Source of the DNA: Desulfomicrobium macestii
Lineage (GTDB): Bacteria > Desulfobacterota > Desulfovibrionia > Desulfovibrionales > Desulfomicrobiaceae
Assembly (NCBI RefSeq): GCF_014873765.1
Contig: NZ_JADBGG010000002.1
Span: forward strand, 124,001-188,000
Direction of reading: 5' to 3'
Length of the DNA: 64,000 nucleotides
The translations under genes were made by a program, and so were the position numbers. Below, one piece after another: positions 8,370 through 15,766 of this stretch. The number at the start of each line of letters is the position of its first letter. Positions within the stretch are counted from its first letter, which is position 1. The notes beneath the pieces were generated by a model. It worked only from the letters and a program-made list of their open reading frames with translations. It did no database searches and had not been told where the DNA came from.

Positions 8370-8864
8370 CTATCCCTCCTGCCTGGCGCGAGATTTGGAA
8401 ATGTCCCTGATGATGCGCAGGGTCTCCTTGAAGAGGTACAGGAGCATGAGCACGCAGCTGACAGGGATGATGACATAGACCCAGCTCATGGGAATATCGA
8501 GGCCCGGGGCGCGCTGGAAGGTCATGATGGAGGTCATTTTCCAGCCCTGGGTCAGGAGCAGGATGATGAATACATATCCGCAGGCGTTGATGATGACGTC
8601 CAGAATGGTGCCGAAGCGGGTGCCCTTGAACTTGTCCGGCAGAAACTGCACGGCCAGATGTCCGGTTTCTCCCATGATCAGCGCCGAGCCCAGGAAAACG
8701 ACCCAGACAAAGAGGAAACGTGCCAGCTCCTCGGACCATTCAGGGGTGTATCCGAACATGTAGCGGGTCACGACCTGGGCAAAGATGATCAGGAGCATGA
8801 TCGACATGGCGACGACGGAAAATCCGTACAGTACCGAGCGCACGCCCTTGAGGAGCTTGTCCAT
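8370..8864 (-). CDS. dctQ: TRAP transporter small permease (DctQ)
   Basis: A 164-aa protein with four predicted membrane segments, the usual size and topology of the DctQ subunit that pairs with DctM. The segment PEWSEELARFLFVWVVFLGSA near residue 40 is the family signature. CAGGAGGATTC precedes the ATG at 8864. The stop is 2 bases before the dctM start, which suggests translational coupling. A strong hairpin lies between this gene and dctP. Confidence 0.95.
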   Translation of the reverse strand: MDKLLKGVRSVLYGFSVVAMSIMLLIIFAQVVTRYMFGYTPEWSEELARFLFVWVVFLGSALIMGETGHLAVQFLPDKFKGTRFGTILDVIINACGYVFIILLLTQGWKMTSIMTFQRAPGLDIPMSWVYVIIPVSCVLMLLYLFKETLRIIRDISKSRARQEG

Positions 8865-8890
8865 GGAATCCTCCTGGAAATATGATGATA

Positions 8891-8919
8891 AAAAACCCGC
8901 CCGGCAAACCGGGCGGGTT
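8891..8919 (-). terminator. Intercistronic hairpin between dctP and dctQ
   Basis: An 11-bp perfect GC-rich stem (arms 8894-8904 and 8909-8919, loop CAAA) is followed on the minus strand by a run of T. It directly follows dctP and precedes dctQM, so it may terminate part of the transcript or protect the dctP mRNA end. Binding proteins are normally needed in excess over permeases. Confidence 0.75.
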
Positions 8920-8931
8920 CATGAGAATGAG

Positions 8932-9903
8932 CTATTTGCCGAGAGCCAGCACCTTGTCGATGTTGTCCTGTCCGACAGTGGGGGCGAATTCCTTCCACAC
9001 GGGCTGGGTGGCTTCCATGAACGGGGCGCGGTCGACTTCGATGACCTCGATCTTGCCGGTGGCCTTGATCTTGTCCCAGTACTCGTTGTCCTGCTGGGTG
9101 GAGAGTTCGCGCTGCCAGGCGACGGCCTCGGTGGCGGCTTCCTGGATAATGGCCTTTTGGGCGTCGCTGAGCTTGCTCCAGGTAACCATGGAGATGAGCA
9201 CCGGTTCCGGGGCATAGGCGTGGGCGGTCATGGATGCGTACTTCTGCACTTCGAAGAAGCGCTTGGTGTAGATGTGTGCGCTGGGGTTTTCCTGTCCGTC
9301 TACGGTGCCCTGCTGCATGGCGGAGTAGAGCTCGCCGAAGGCCATGGGCGTGGGGGAGCCGCCGAGGGACTTGATGGTTTCGATGTAGATCTTGTTGGAC
9401 ATGACGCGGATCTTGAGGCCATCCATGTCGGCCGGGGCTTTGACCGGACGGACGTTGTTGGTCAGGTGGCGGATGCCGTTCTCCATGTAGCCCAGCAGCT
9501 TCAGGCCGCGGGGCTCAAGCTCCTTGCCCAGTTCCATGCCCACGGTGTCCAGAGCCTTGTAGGCGTGGGCGCGGTCCTTGAACAGGAAGGGCAGGTCGAA
9601 AAGGGACATCTTGGGCTGGAACTGCCCGAGGTCCGCGGTGCCGGTCAGGACCATGTCGATGGTGCCGTAGATGAGACCCTCGGTCATGTCCTTCTGGCTG
9701 CCCAACTGGGAGGACGGGAAGACCTGGACTTCCATTTCTCCGCCGGACTTTTCCCCGACCAGCTTGGCGAAATGGTCGGCGCCCTTGGCATAGGGATGGC
9801 TGACTTCGGCGATATGGCCGAGCTTGAGCACTGTTTTGGCAAAGGCGGGAATGGTCAGGGCTACTGCGATCACAAGGACTGCACACATGAAGAAACGTTT
9901 CAT
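8932..9903 (-). CDS. dctP: TRAP transporter substrate-binding protein (DctP)
   Basis: A 323-aa periplasmic solute-binding protein. MKRFFMCAVLVIAVALTIPAFA is a signal peptide. The mature part begins VLKLGHIAEVSHPYAKGADHFAKLV and contains the DctP motifs QLGSQKDMTEGL and LKIRVMSNKIYIETIKSLG (the conserved Arg of this strand normally binds the substrate carboxylate), then TPMAFGELYSAMQQGTVDGQENP. C4-dicarboxylates or related organic acids are the likely ligands, but the sequence alone does not fix this. The start at 9903 has GGAGGAGTC upstream; the open frame further upstream has no family similarity. It heads the dctPQM operon. Confidence 0.95.
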   Translation of the reverse strand: MKRFFMCAVLVIAVALTIPAFAKTVLKLGHIAEVSHPYAKGADHFAKLVGEKSGGEMEVQVFPSSQLGSQKDMTEGLIYGTIDMVLTGTADLGQFQPKMSLFDLPFLFKDRAHAYKALDTVGMELGKELEPRGLKLLGYMENGIRHLTNNVRPVKAPADMDGLKIRVMSNKIYIETIKSLGGSPTPMAFGELYSAMQQGTVDGQENPSAHIYTKRFFEVQKYASMTAHAYAPEPVLISMVTWSKLSDAQKAIIQEAATEAVAWQRELSTQQDNEYWDKIKATGKIEVIEVDRAPFMEATQPVWKEFAPTVGQDNIDKVLALGK

Positions 9904-10023
9904 GACTCCTCCGTCAACAAAAAACGTTATGGGCGCGGACGCGCGGGGAAGGGACCTCAAGTTTTGATGAGAAGAGGATATGACGGGGAGGGGGAAAAAT
10001 ACGGTTTGGAACGTAAAAAGAAA

Positions 10024-10056
10024 AAGCGCCATTTTGTGGATTAAGCGCATTTTGTT
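10024..10056. promoter_or_regulatory. Direct repeat upstream of dctP, candidate response-regulator site
   Basis: AAGCGCCATTTTGTG (10024-10038) is repeated almost exactly as AAGCGCATTTTGTT (10043-10056), 19 bases apart, on the same strand. It lies between the response-regulator gene and dctP, about 120 bases before the dctP start. Tandem half-sites of this kind suit a dimeric CitB/DcuR-type regulator. The regulator match is inferred from position only. Confidence 0.45.
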
Positions 10057-10104
10057 CACGGCGGCATCAGGGTCCCCCTTTCAGGAGTGGCCAAGGCAGG
10101 TCTC

Positions 10105-10788
10105 TCAGCGGCTGAAATAGCGGCGTTCGGGTCGGCCCACGCTGCCGTAGACCACGTCGGCGTAGAGCGTGCCTTCGGAGATGAGGTATTCAAGATACCG
10201 GCGCGCGGTGGAACGGCTGATACCGATCAGTTCGGCCACATCCTCCGCGCTGCGACCTGCGGGTTCGGTTTGCTCGAACGCGCCGCGCACCTTGGTCAGG
10301 GTCAGACCGTCGATACCCTTGGGGAGGCAGCTGCTGCCGAGGGGCGGGCAGGGACTTGCGGGATGCAGCAGCGTGTCCACGTCGTGCTGCTCGATGGCGT
10401 TTCCAAGTCCAAGGCGCTCCCGGTAGGCGCAGAATTTGGTCAGGCATTCATGGAAGCGTTCGGCGGTGACGGGTTTGATCAGATAGTCGAATACCCCGCC
10501 GCGCAGGGCCTCTTTCAAGGTCCCGACTTCGCGCGCTGCGGTGATCAGGATGACGTCGATTTCCAGGTTCTGGGCCCGGATTTCCCGTAGAAGATCCGTG
10601 CCGGGGCCTTCCGGGAAATAGAGGTCAAGCAGGATGAGGTGCGGCTCCAGGGCTTGGGCCATGTCCCGCGCGTCATCAAGTCGGTGGGCGATGCCGACGA
10701 CTTCGCAGCCCTCGACCCGTTCGGTGAAGCGGCGATGCAGATCCGCGATGCGTACATCGTCTTCGACAACAAGTACCCTGGTAATCAT
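10105..10788 (-). CDS. CitB/DcuR-family response regulator
   Basis: A 227-aa two-component regulator. The receiver domain covers about residues 1-125: acidic pocket E9-D10-D11, phospho-acceptor D55 in LILLDLYFPE, ITAAR and the conserved Lys in DYLIKPVT. The C-terminal part holds a winged-helix-like DNA-binding segment, AEDVAELIGISRSTARRYLEYLISEGTL, as in DpiA/CitB and DcuR. Its ATG overlaps the stop of the upstream sensor kinase gene (ATGA overlap), so the two are translationally coupled. With the TRAP genes next to it, control of dctPQM in response to an organic acid is the natural inference. Confidence 0.93.
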   Translation of the reverse strand: MITRVLVVEDDVRIADLHRRFTERVEGCEVVGIAHRLDDARDMAQALEPHLILLDLYFPEGPGTDLLREIRAQNLEIDVILITAAREVGTLKEALRGGVFDYLIKPVTAERFHECLTKFCAYRERLGLGNAIEQHDVDTLLHPASPCPPLGSSCLPKGIDGLTLTKVRGAFEQTEPAGRSAEDVAELIGISRSTARRYLEYLISEGTLYADVVYGSVGRPERRYFSR

Positions 10789-12407
10789 GTCTGCTCCTTG
10801 GGAATGACCACGGTGAAAAGAGCGCCGCCCAGGCTGCCGCGGCTGACCATGATCTGTCCGTTCAGCTCATCCAGACGCTGGCGGACCAGATACAGCCCGA
10901 CTCCGCGCCGCCCACGGCCCTTGGATGAAACCCCTTTCTCGAAAATCCGCTCAAGCTGGTCCACGGCCACTCCCGGCCCGGCATCCTCGACCTCGAAGAC
11001 GATGTCGTTGCCAAGGTCCGTGAAGGACATCTCGACCATGCGCAGTTGCTGCGGCTGCGTCAGGACCGCATCAAAGGCGTTGTCCAGGAGGTTGCCGACA
11101 ATGGTCACGATCTTTTCCTGGCGAATCCATTTTGGCACATCGGCCATGCTGCTGTCCCGGTCGATGGCGAAATTGATCCTGAGCTCCTTGGCCCTGTTGT
11201 ACTTGCCGAGGATGATGGCTGCAATGACCGGATGGGGCACGGATTCGCCAAGGAATCGGATGAATTCCTCATAGCCCGAGGATTCGGTGACCACCAGTTC
11301 CAGGGCTTCGCGGTAGGCTTCGATCTGAATGAGTCCTGCGATGGTGTGCAGCTTGTTCGAGTATTCATGGGTCTGTACGCGCAGCAGTTCGGAGTATTCC
11401 TGCACTCGCGAAAGCTCCGCAGCCAGGAGGTCAAGCTCGTCCTTGCGCCTGAAACTGGCCACGACGCCCTGAATTTTCTGGTCCTGGAAAACGGGCACGA
11501 TGTTGAAGATGAGCTCCTGACCGTTGACGGTTCGTTCCTGGTCAAACTCGGATTGGCCCGTGCGCAGAGCCTGCTCAAGACCCGCCTCCGGGATGATGCC
11601 GGAGGCGGGTCTGCCCGCAAAACGTTCATCGAGGCTCAGCCCCGCATAGCGCTGCGCAGCCTGGTTTGCGACGCGGATGTTGCCATGGTGGTCGATGGCC
11701 AGAACTCCCTCGCGGATTGTCTGCAGGACGGCGACACGTTCCAGATACAGGCTGGTTATTTCAGATGGTTCAAGGCCCAGGGTCAGCTTCTTGAGGCGCC
11801 CGGCGATGACCACGGCGCTCAGGATGCCGACCACGCTCATGCCGATGATGTACATGAGCGGCTTGTCCAAGTGGGCAGAGATTGATTGATGAATGCTTTC
11901 GGATAGATAGCCAACAGATACGAAGCCGATGATGGAGTTGTCCTCGTCCAGGATCGGAGTCATCCCGCGTAGGGACCTGCCAAGGGTTCCGACCGCTTCG
12001 GAAACATAGGATTTACCTTCCTGCAAGGCAGGCCCGGTGTCTCCGCCGACAAAGGTCTGGCCTATGCGTGCGGGCACCGGGTGTGAATAGCGCTTCTGCG
12101 CGCTGTCGCCGATGACCACGAACGATGCGCCGGTCTGAGTGCGGATGTTTTCGGCCAGGGTTTGAATTTCCCCTTGCGGGTCGCCTTCGAGCAGCGCCTG
12201 CCGGATGCGCGGGATCTGGGCGATGGTCCTGGCTGTTTGCAGGGCCGTCTGGCCGATCTGTTCATGCAGCATCTCTTCGGTCAGCCCGGAGATGACGTGC
12301 CAGCTGACGGCGATCTGAATGACGACCAGGGCCAGCACCATGTGGATCAGATGTGCCTGGATGGTGGCGGGCCGCAGTCGGCTGATTATGTGGAGCCAGG
12401 ATCGCAT
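10785..12407 (-). CDS. CitA/DcuS-family sensor histidine kinase
   Basis: A 540-aa membrane kinase. One hydrophobic helix near the N-terminus (HMVLALVVIQIAVSW) and a second around residues 185-205 (MYIIGMSVVGILSAVVIAG) enclose a periplasmic domain of about 140 residues, the PDC/sCache layout of carboxylate sensors. A cytoplasmic PAS domain follows (VLQTIREGVLAIDHHGNIRVANQAA), then the His box VQTHEYSNKLHTIAGLIQ typical of CitA/DcuS, and an HATPase domain with GNLLDNAFDAV, VEDAGPGV and GRRGVGLYLVRQRL. The start at 12407 (MRSWLH) is preferred over 12458 because GGAGGTACAAAAA precedes it on the minus strand. It probably senses an external organic acid for the adjacent TRAP system. Confidence 0.93.
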   Translation of the reverse strand: MRSWLHIISRLRPATIQAHLIHMVLALVVIQIAVSWHVISGLTEEMLHEQIGQTALQTARTIAQIPRIRQALLEGDPQGEIQTLAENIRTQTGASFVVIGDSAQKRYSHPVPARIGQTFVGGDTGPALQEGKSYVSEAVGTLGRSLRGMTPILDEDNSIIGFVSVGYLSESIHQSISAHLDKPLMYIIGMSVVGILSAVVIAGRLKKLTLGLEPSEITSLYLERVAVLQTIREGVLAIDHHGNIRVANQAAQRYAGLSLDERFAGRPASGIIPEAGLEQALRTGQSEFDQERTVNGQELIFNIVPVFQDQKIQGVVASFRRKDELDLLAAELSRVQEYSELLRVQTHEYSNKLHTIAGLIQIEAYREALELVVTESSGYEEFIRFLGESVPHPVIAAIILGKYNRAKELRINFAIDRDSSMADVPKWIRQEKIVTIVGNLLDNAFDAVLTQPQQLRMVEMSFTDLGNDIVFEVEDAGPGVAVDQLERIFEKGVSSKGRGRRGVGLYLVRQRLDELNGQIMVSRGSLGGALFTVVIPKEQT

Positions 12408-12605
12408 TTTTTGTACCTCCGCGCTTGCGTCATGGTCATCGCGGATTGCGGGTGTCATGGCAAGGCGCTTCCTGTGCGTGGTGCATGCGTGGCGGCTGTG
12501 ACAAGTCGTCCAAGGGCGTCATGCTTTGATAATCAGAGGGCAAAAAGTGGGCCGTGCCTCTTGTCAGAAGTGCGCGTGACATTAAGAATTCAATAACAGT
12601 TTTCA

Positions 12606-12633
12606 TTGACGATTGATGGTTTTAGAGTATCAT
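12606..12633 (+). promoter_or_regulatory. Candidate sigma-70 promoter for the gene at 12669
   Basis: TTGACG (12606-12611) and TATCAT (12628-12633) are separated by 16 bases in an AT-rich stretch. Transcription would start near 12640, giving a short leader that ends in TTTTTGGAGGCACCT before the ATG at 12669. Confidence 0.6.
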
Positions 12634-12668
12634 GTATCTCAAACATCAAACTCTTTTTGGAGGCACCT

Positions 12669-13049
12669 ATGGTAAACATGGATTATCCAGGCCCCTGCTT
12701 TGCTTGTTCCGCAATTGATGGATGTGCGACTGAAGAAGCGAAAAAATTGGCTGTAAAAGGCTATTGCAAAGGCGTCGAACGAGAACTCAATGCATGGAAG
12801 GCGACTCTTTATGATGTGATGGTCGGCTTTCTGGACCTCGGTGACAAGGATCGAGGCGCACTGGTTGACGCTGTCGCCGAGATAAAGGCTCTGGTGCGCG
12901 AGATCGAGACGAAAACCGCCCAACTTGAAGCTGAATGTCCGCTGGAGATGGGACCCGTGGAAAAGGATCTGGGTGACAAGATGGGCAAGCTGCGCGTGCA
13001 TTACACCAAGGCTATGGAAGTGATCGGAGCCGGCTCATTCGGAGGTTGA
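12669..13049 (+). CDS. Small conserved-type cytosolic protein of unknown function
   Basis: A 126-aa protein that I do not recognise. It starts MVNMDYPGPCFACSAIDGC, with Cys in CFAC and a further Cys six residues later, then YCKGVERELNAWK and ECPLEMGP, so there are five Cys in all, most of them near the N-terminus. The middle is predominantly helical and charged (DAVAEIKALVREIETKTAQLE), suggestive of a helical bundle or short coiled coil; no signal peptide or membrane segment is seen. It is clearly a gene: it has a good promoter, a perfect GGAGG site 6 bases before the ATG and its own strong terminator. The metal- or redox-binding role of the cysteines is speculative. Confidence 0.8.
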   Translation: MVNMDYPGPCFACSAIDGCATEEAKKLAVKGYCKGVERELNAWKATLYDVMVGFLDLGDKDRGALVDAVAEIKALVREIETKTAQLEAECPLEMGPVEKDLGDKMGKLRVHYTKAMEVIGAGSFGG

Positions 13050-13083
13050 AGAAAAACCCTGCTTTTTGAAAACCAAATAATCG

Positions 13084-13111
13084 CGCCCGGTGACAGTCAC
13101 CGGGCGTTTTT
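13084..13111 (+). terminator. Intrinsic terminator
   Basis: CGCCCGGTGA (13084-13093) pairs perfectly with TCACCGGGCG (13097-13106), loop of 3 bases, followed by TTTTT. It closes the monocistronic gene at 12669-13049. Confidence 0.9.
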
Positions 13112-13256
13112 GTTCCTGCTCCCGGCAGCGGGCGGATTTTTCAGCAAAGCCGCGCCTTATGAGGGAGGCCGAGATGCCAGTGCTTGCCGCCTCGGCGCTG
13201 GAAGGGGCGGATAGTTGCCGGAGGGCAAGATTTGCAACCATGAGGGAGGCGCGGTC

Positions 13257-13664
13257 ATGAATCCGATTTTTTGGCTCAAGCTCTATTTGTTCACCATCCC
13301 TGTCTTCTTCGCCATCGACATGATCTGGCTGGGCTTCGTGGCCAGAAATTTCTACAAGACCAACCTGCATCATCTCTTGAGCCCGGAAGTCAATTGGCCT
13401 GCGGCGTTCGCGTTCTATTTCATATATATAGCGGGGATTCTTCTCTTTGCCGTCCGTCCTGGCCTGGAAGCCCAGTCTTTGGTCCGGGCCTGCATGTTTG
13501 GCGCGCTCTTCGGCTTTTTCACCTACGCCACGTACGATCTGACCAACCTCGCGACCTTGCGGGACTGGCCGGTGCTGGTCGCTGTGGTCGATATCGCCTG
13601 GGGCATGGTCCTGTGCACCCTCGTCGCCGGAGGCAGCTACCTCATCGGAGTGCGGCTGAACTGA
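13257..13664 (+). CDS. DUF2177-family integral membrane protein
   Basis: A 135-aa protein with four hydrophobic segments. The N-terminal FAIDMIWLGFVARNFYKTNLHHLL and the later GALFGFFTYATYDLTNLATLRDWP are the conserved DUF2177 blocks. Function is unknown for the family. It opens a plus-strand run in which the following genes overlap by 4 bases, and the same genes often travel together with cyclopropane-synthase-like enzymes in other bacteria. GGGAGGCGCGGTC precedes the ATG at 13257. Confidence 0.88.
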   Translation: MNPIFWLKLYLFTIPVFFAIDMIWLGFVARNFYKTNLHHLLSPEVNWPAAFAFYFIYIAGILLFAVRPGLEAQSLVRACMFGALFGFFTYATYDLTNLATLRDWPVLVAVVDIAWGMVLCTLVAGGSYLIGVRLN

Positions 13665-13682
13665 AACTTCAGGGAGGAGTCC

Positions 13683-14495
13683 ATGACTGTCGTATTTCTT
13701 GGTGCGGCCGTGGCATTGCTTTTGACCATGAACACCATGTTTGTCATCGGGACGCGTGCAAGTGACAACAGCCTCATCGACATAGCCTATGGCCCGGCCT
13801 TTGTGGCGGCCTGTCTCGGAGCCTGGCTCGCGAGCGGGATGGAGTTGCATTTCAGGCCGCTGCTCATGTTCTGTCTGCTGTGTCTTTGGGCCGTGCGCCT
13901 GGCGGTGCACATCGGCTTGCGCCATCGGGGTCGCGGCGAGGATTTTCGCTACCGGAATTTTCGCGAGCAATGGGGAGACACCTTTGTCTGGCGAAGTTTC
14001 CTGCAGATTTACATGCTGCAGGGGCTGGTCGTGTTCCTGGTCGCCATGCCCATCCTTCTGGCCGTGGCCGGACCCGGATCCGGGCTCGTCTGGACCGATG
14101 TCCTGGGTGCGGCCCTCTTTGCGGTGGGCTTTTTCTTCGAGGCCGTGGGCGACTGGCAATTGTCCCGTTTCAAGAGGACTCCGGCCGGCAAGGGCAGGAT
14201 CATGACCACGGGGCTGTGGCGTTACACCCGCCATCCCAATTATTTTGGCGAAGCCGTGCTGTGGTGGGGCTTCTTTTTTCTGGGGCTTGGTGCCGGGCAT
14301 GGCTGGTATGGTCTGGTCAGCCCCGTACTCATCGGATTTTTGCTCCTGAAAGTATCGGGCATCCCCATGCTGGAAGACAAATACAAGGGCCAGCCTGAGT
14401 TCGAGGCCTATAAAAGCGCTACCAGCGCCTTTTTTCCCTGGCCCCCTCGCACCTTGAAAACCCGCCCCGGCGGCGACGATTCGGAGCATGCATGA
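13683..14495 (+). CDS. DUF1295 / steroid 5-alpha-reductase-like membrane protein
   Basis: A 270-aa polytopic membrane protein. The C-terminal third carries TTGLWRYTRHPNYFGEAVLWWG, the signature of the DUF1295 and isoprenylcysteine methyltransferase/steroid reductase superfamily, plus GDWQLSRFK and a terminal EDKYKGQPEFEAYKSATSAFFPW. The N-terminal part has DNSLIDIAYGPAFV. Its exact substrate is unknown; membrane lipid reduction is plausible given its neighbours. AGGGAGGAGTCC precedes the ATG. The stop overlaps the start of the FAD oxidoreductase (ATGA). Confidence 0.9.
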   Translation: MTVVFLGAAVALLLTMNTMFVIGTRASDNSLIDIAYGPAFVAACLGAWLASGMELHFRPLLMFCLLCLWAVRLAVHIGLRHRGRGEDFRYRNFREQWGDTFVWRSFLQIYMLQGLVVFLVAMPILLAVAGPGSGLVWTDVLGAALFAVGFFFEAVGDWQLSRFKRTPAGKGRIMTTGLWRYTRHPNYFGEAVLWWGFFFLGLGAGHGWYGLVSPVLIGFLLLKVSGIPMLEDKYKGQPEFEAYKSATSAFFPWPPRTLKTRPGGDDSEHA

Positions 14496-15766
14496 ATACA
14501 GGCAGGGCGAATGCCAAAAAGACAGTGGCCGTTATCGGCGGCGGCGTGGCCGGGATCGTGGCCGCGCACCTCTTGCAGGATAGCCGCGAGGTGACCATCT
14601 TCGAGAAGGAAAATTATCTGGGCGGGCACACGCACACCGTTTCCGTCCCGGATGGCCCGGACGGGGGAACCCCTGTGGATACGGGCTTCATCGTCTTCAA
14701 CGAGGCCACCTATCCGCTTTTCATCAAATTTCTCGAAGAGCTTGAAGTCCCATCAAGGGAGGCTCAGATGTCGTTCGCATTTCATTGCGAGCGCACCGGT
14801 TTGACCTACGCCGGGACGGACCTGGCCGGGCTGTTCGCCCAGCGCTCCAATCTGTTTTCCGTGCGCTATTACCGTTTTCTGTTCGAGATTGTCCGCTTTT
14901 GCCGTCAGGGCAAGGCGGATCTCAAGGACGGACAGGAGCTTGGCACCCTCGATGACTACGTGCGCCGCCATGGTTTTTCATCCTTCATGGTCGAGAACTA
15001 TCTGCTGCCCATGGCCGCGGCCATCTGGTCGACTCCGGCCGGACGGGTGGGACAGTTTCCGGCCCTGTCCTTTTTGCGATTCTTCAACAATCATGGGCTT
15101 CTCTCCCTTGTTGATCGTCCACGTTGGAGAACGGTTTCAGGGGGCAGTTGCAGCTACGTCCGGGCATTTTTGCGTCGTTTTCGCGGAGAGGTGCGGCTTG
15201 ACGCTCCCATCGAAGAAATCCGGCGCGGCGCGTCGGGGGTCAGCGTGACGGTTGCCGGTGAGGAACCGCGCATTTTTGATGACGTGTTCATCGCGGCCCA
15301 TGCCGATCAGGCCCTGCGCCTTTTGGGCGATCCTTCACCGGAGGAGGCGCGCCTTCTCGGGGCCTGGCGTTACGAGGAAAACACGACCGTCCTGCATACG
15401 GATGTTTCGGTGTTGCCCCCCTCGCCCAAGGCCTGGGCCTGCTGGAATTTCAGGCGGGAAGCCCAGGAGAACGCGCGGGTTTTTGTAACGTATGCCATGA
15501 ATCTTCTGCAGGGTCTGGCCGCAAGCAAACAGTATCTCGTGACCCTCAACCGGCCGACTCCCCATGACGAATCCACGGTCCTGGCCAGTCTGGTCTACCA
15601 TCATCCGGTGTACACCAGGGAATCCATGGAGACGCAGGGCTCCCTCTCTTCCTTGAACGGTCACCGAAACACCTATTTCTGCGGCAGCTATTTCGGCTTC
15701 GGATTTCACGAGGACGCGGTTCGCTCCAGTCACGAAGCCGTGCGGAAGTTCAGGAGGGAGGAATGA
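14492..15766 (+). CDS. FAD-dependent amine-oxidase-type oxidoreductase
   Basis: A 424-aa flavoprotein. The Rossmann FAD motif is VAVIGGGVAGIVAAHLL followed by FEKENYLGGHTHTV, the usual ADP-binding and GGH pattern of the amine oxidase/desaturase superfamily; the C-terminal FAD-contacting segment is NTYFCGSYFGFGFHEDAVRSS. No signal peptide or membrane anchor is seen. In other bacteria this family member is coupled to a DUF1365 protein and a cyclopropane-synthase-like methyltransferase, where it is thought to oxidise or desaturate membrane acyl chains. Here both ends overlap neighbours by 4 bases (14492-14495 and 15763-15766), which strongly supports a shared pathway. Confidence 0.9.
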   Translation: MNTGRANAKKTVAVIGGGVAGIVAAHLLQDSREVTIFEKENYLGGHTHTVSVPDGPDGGTPVDTGFIVFNEATYPLFIKFLEELEVPSREAQMSFAFHCERTGLTYAGTDLAGLFAQRSNLFSVRYYRFLFEIVRFCRQGKADLKDGQELGTLDDYVRRHGFSSFMVENYLLPMAAAIWSTPAGRVGQFPALSFLRFFNNHGLLSLVDRPRWRTVSGGSCSYVRAFLRRFRGEVRLDAPIEEIRRGASGVSVTVAGEEPRIFDDVFIAAHADQALRLLGDPSPEEARLLGAWRYEENTTVLHTDVSVLPPSPKAWACWNFRREAQENARVFVTYAMNLLQGLAASKQYLVTLNRPTPHDESTVLASLVYHHPVYTRESMETQGSLSSLNGHRNTYFCGSYFGFGFHEDAVRSSHEAVRKFRREE

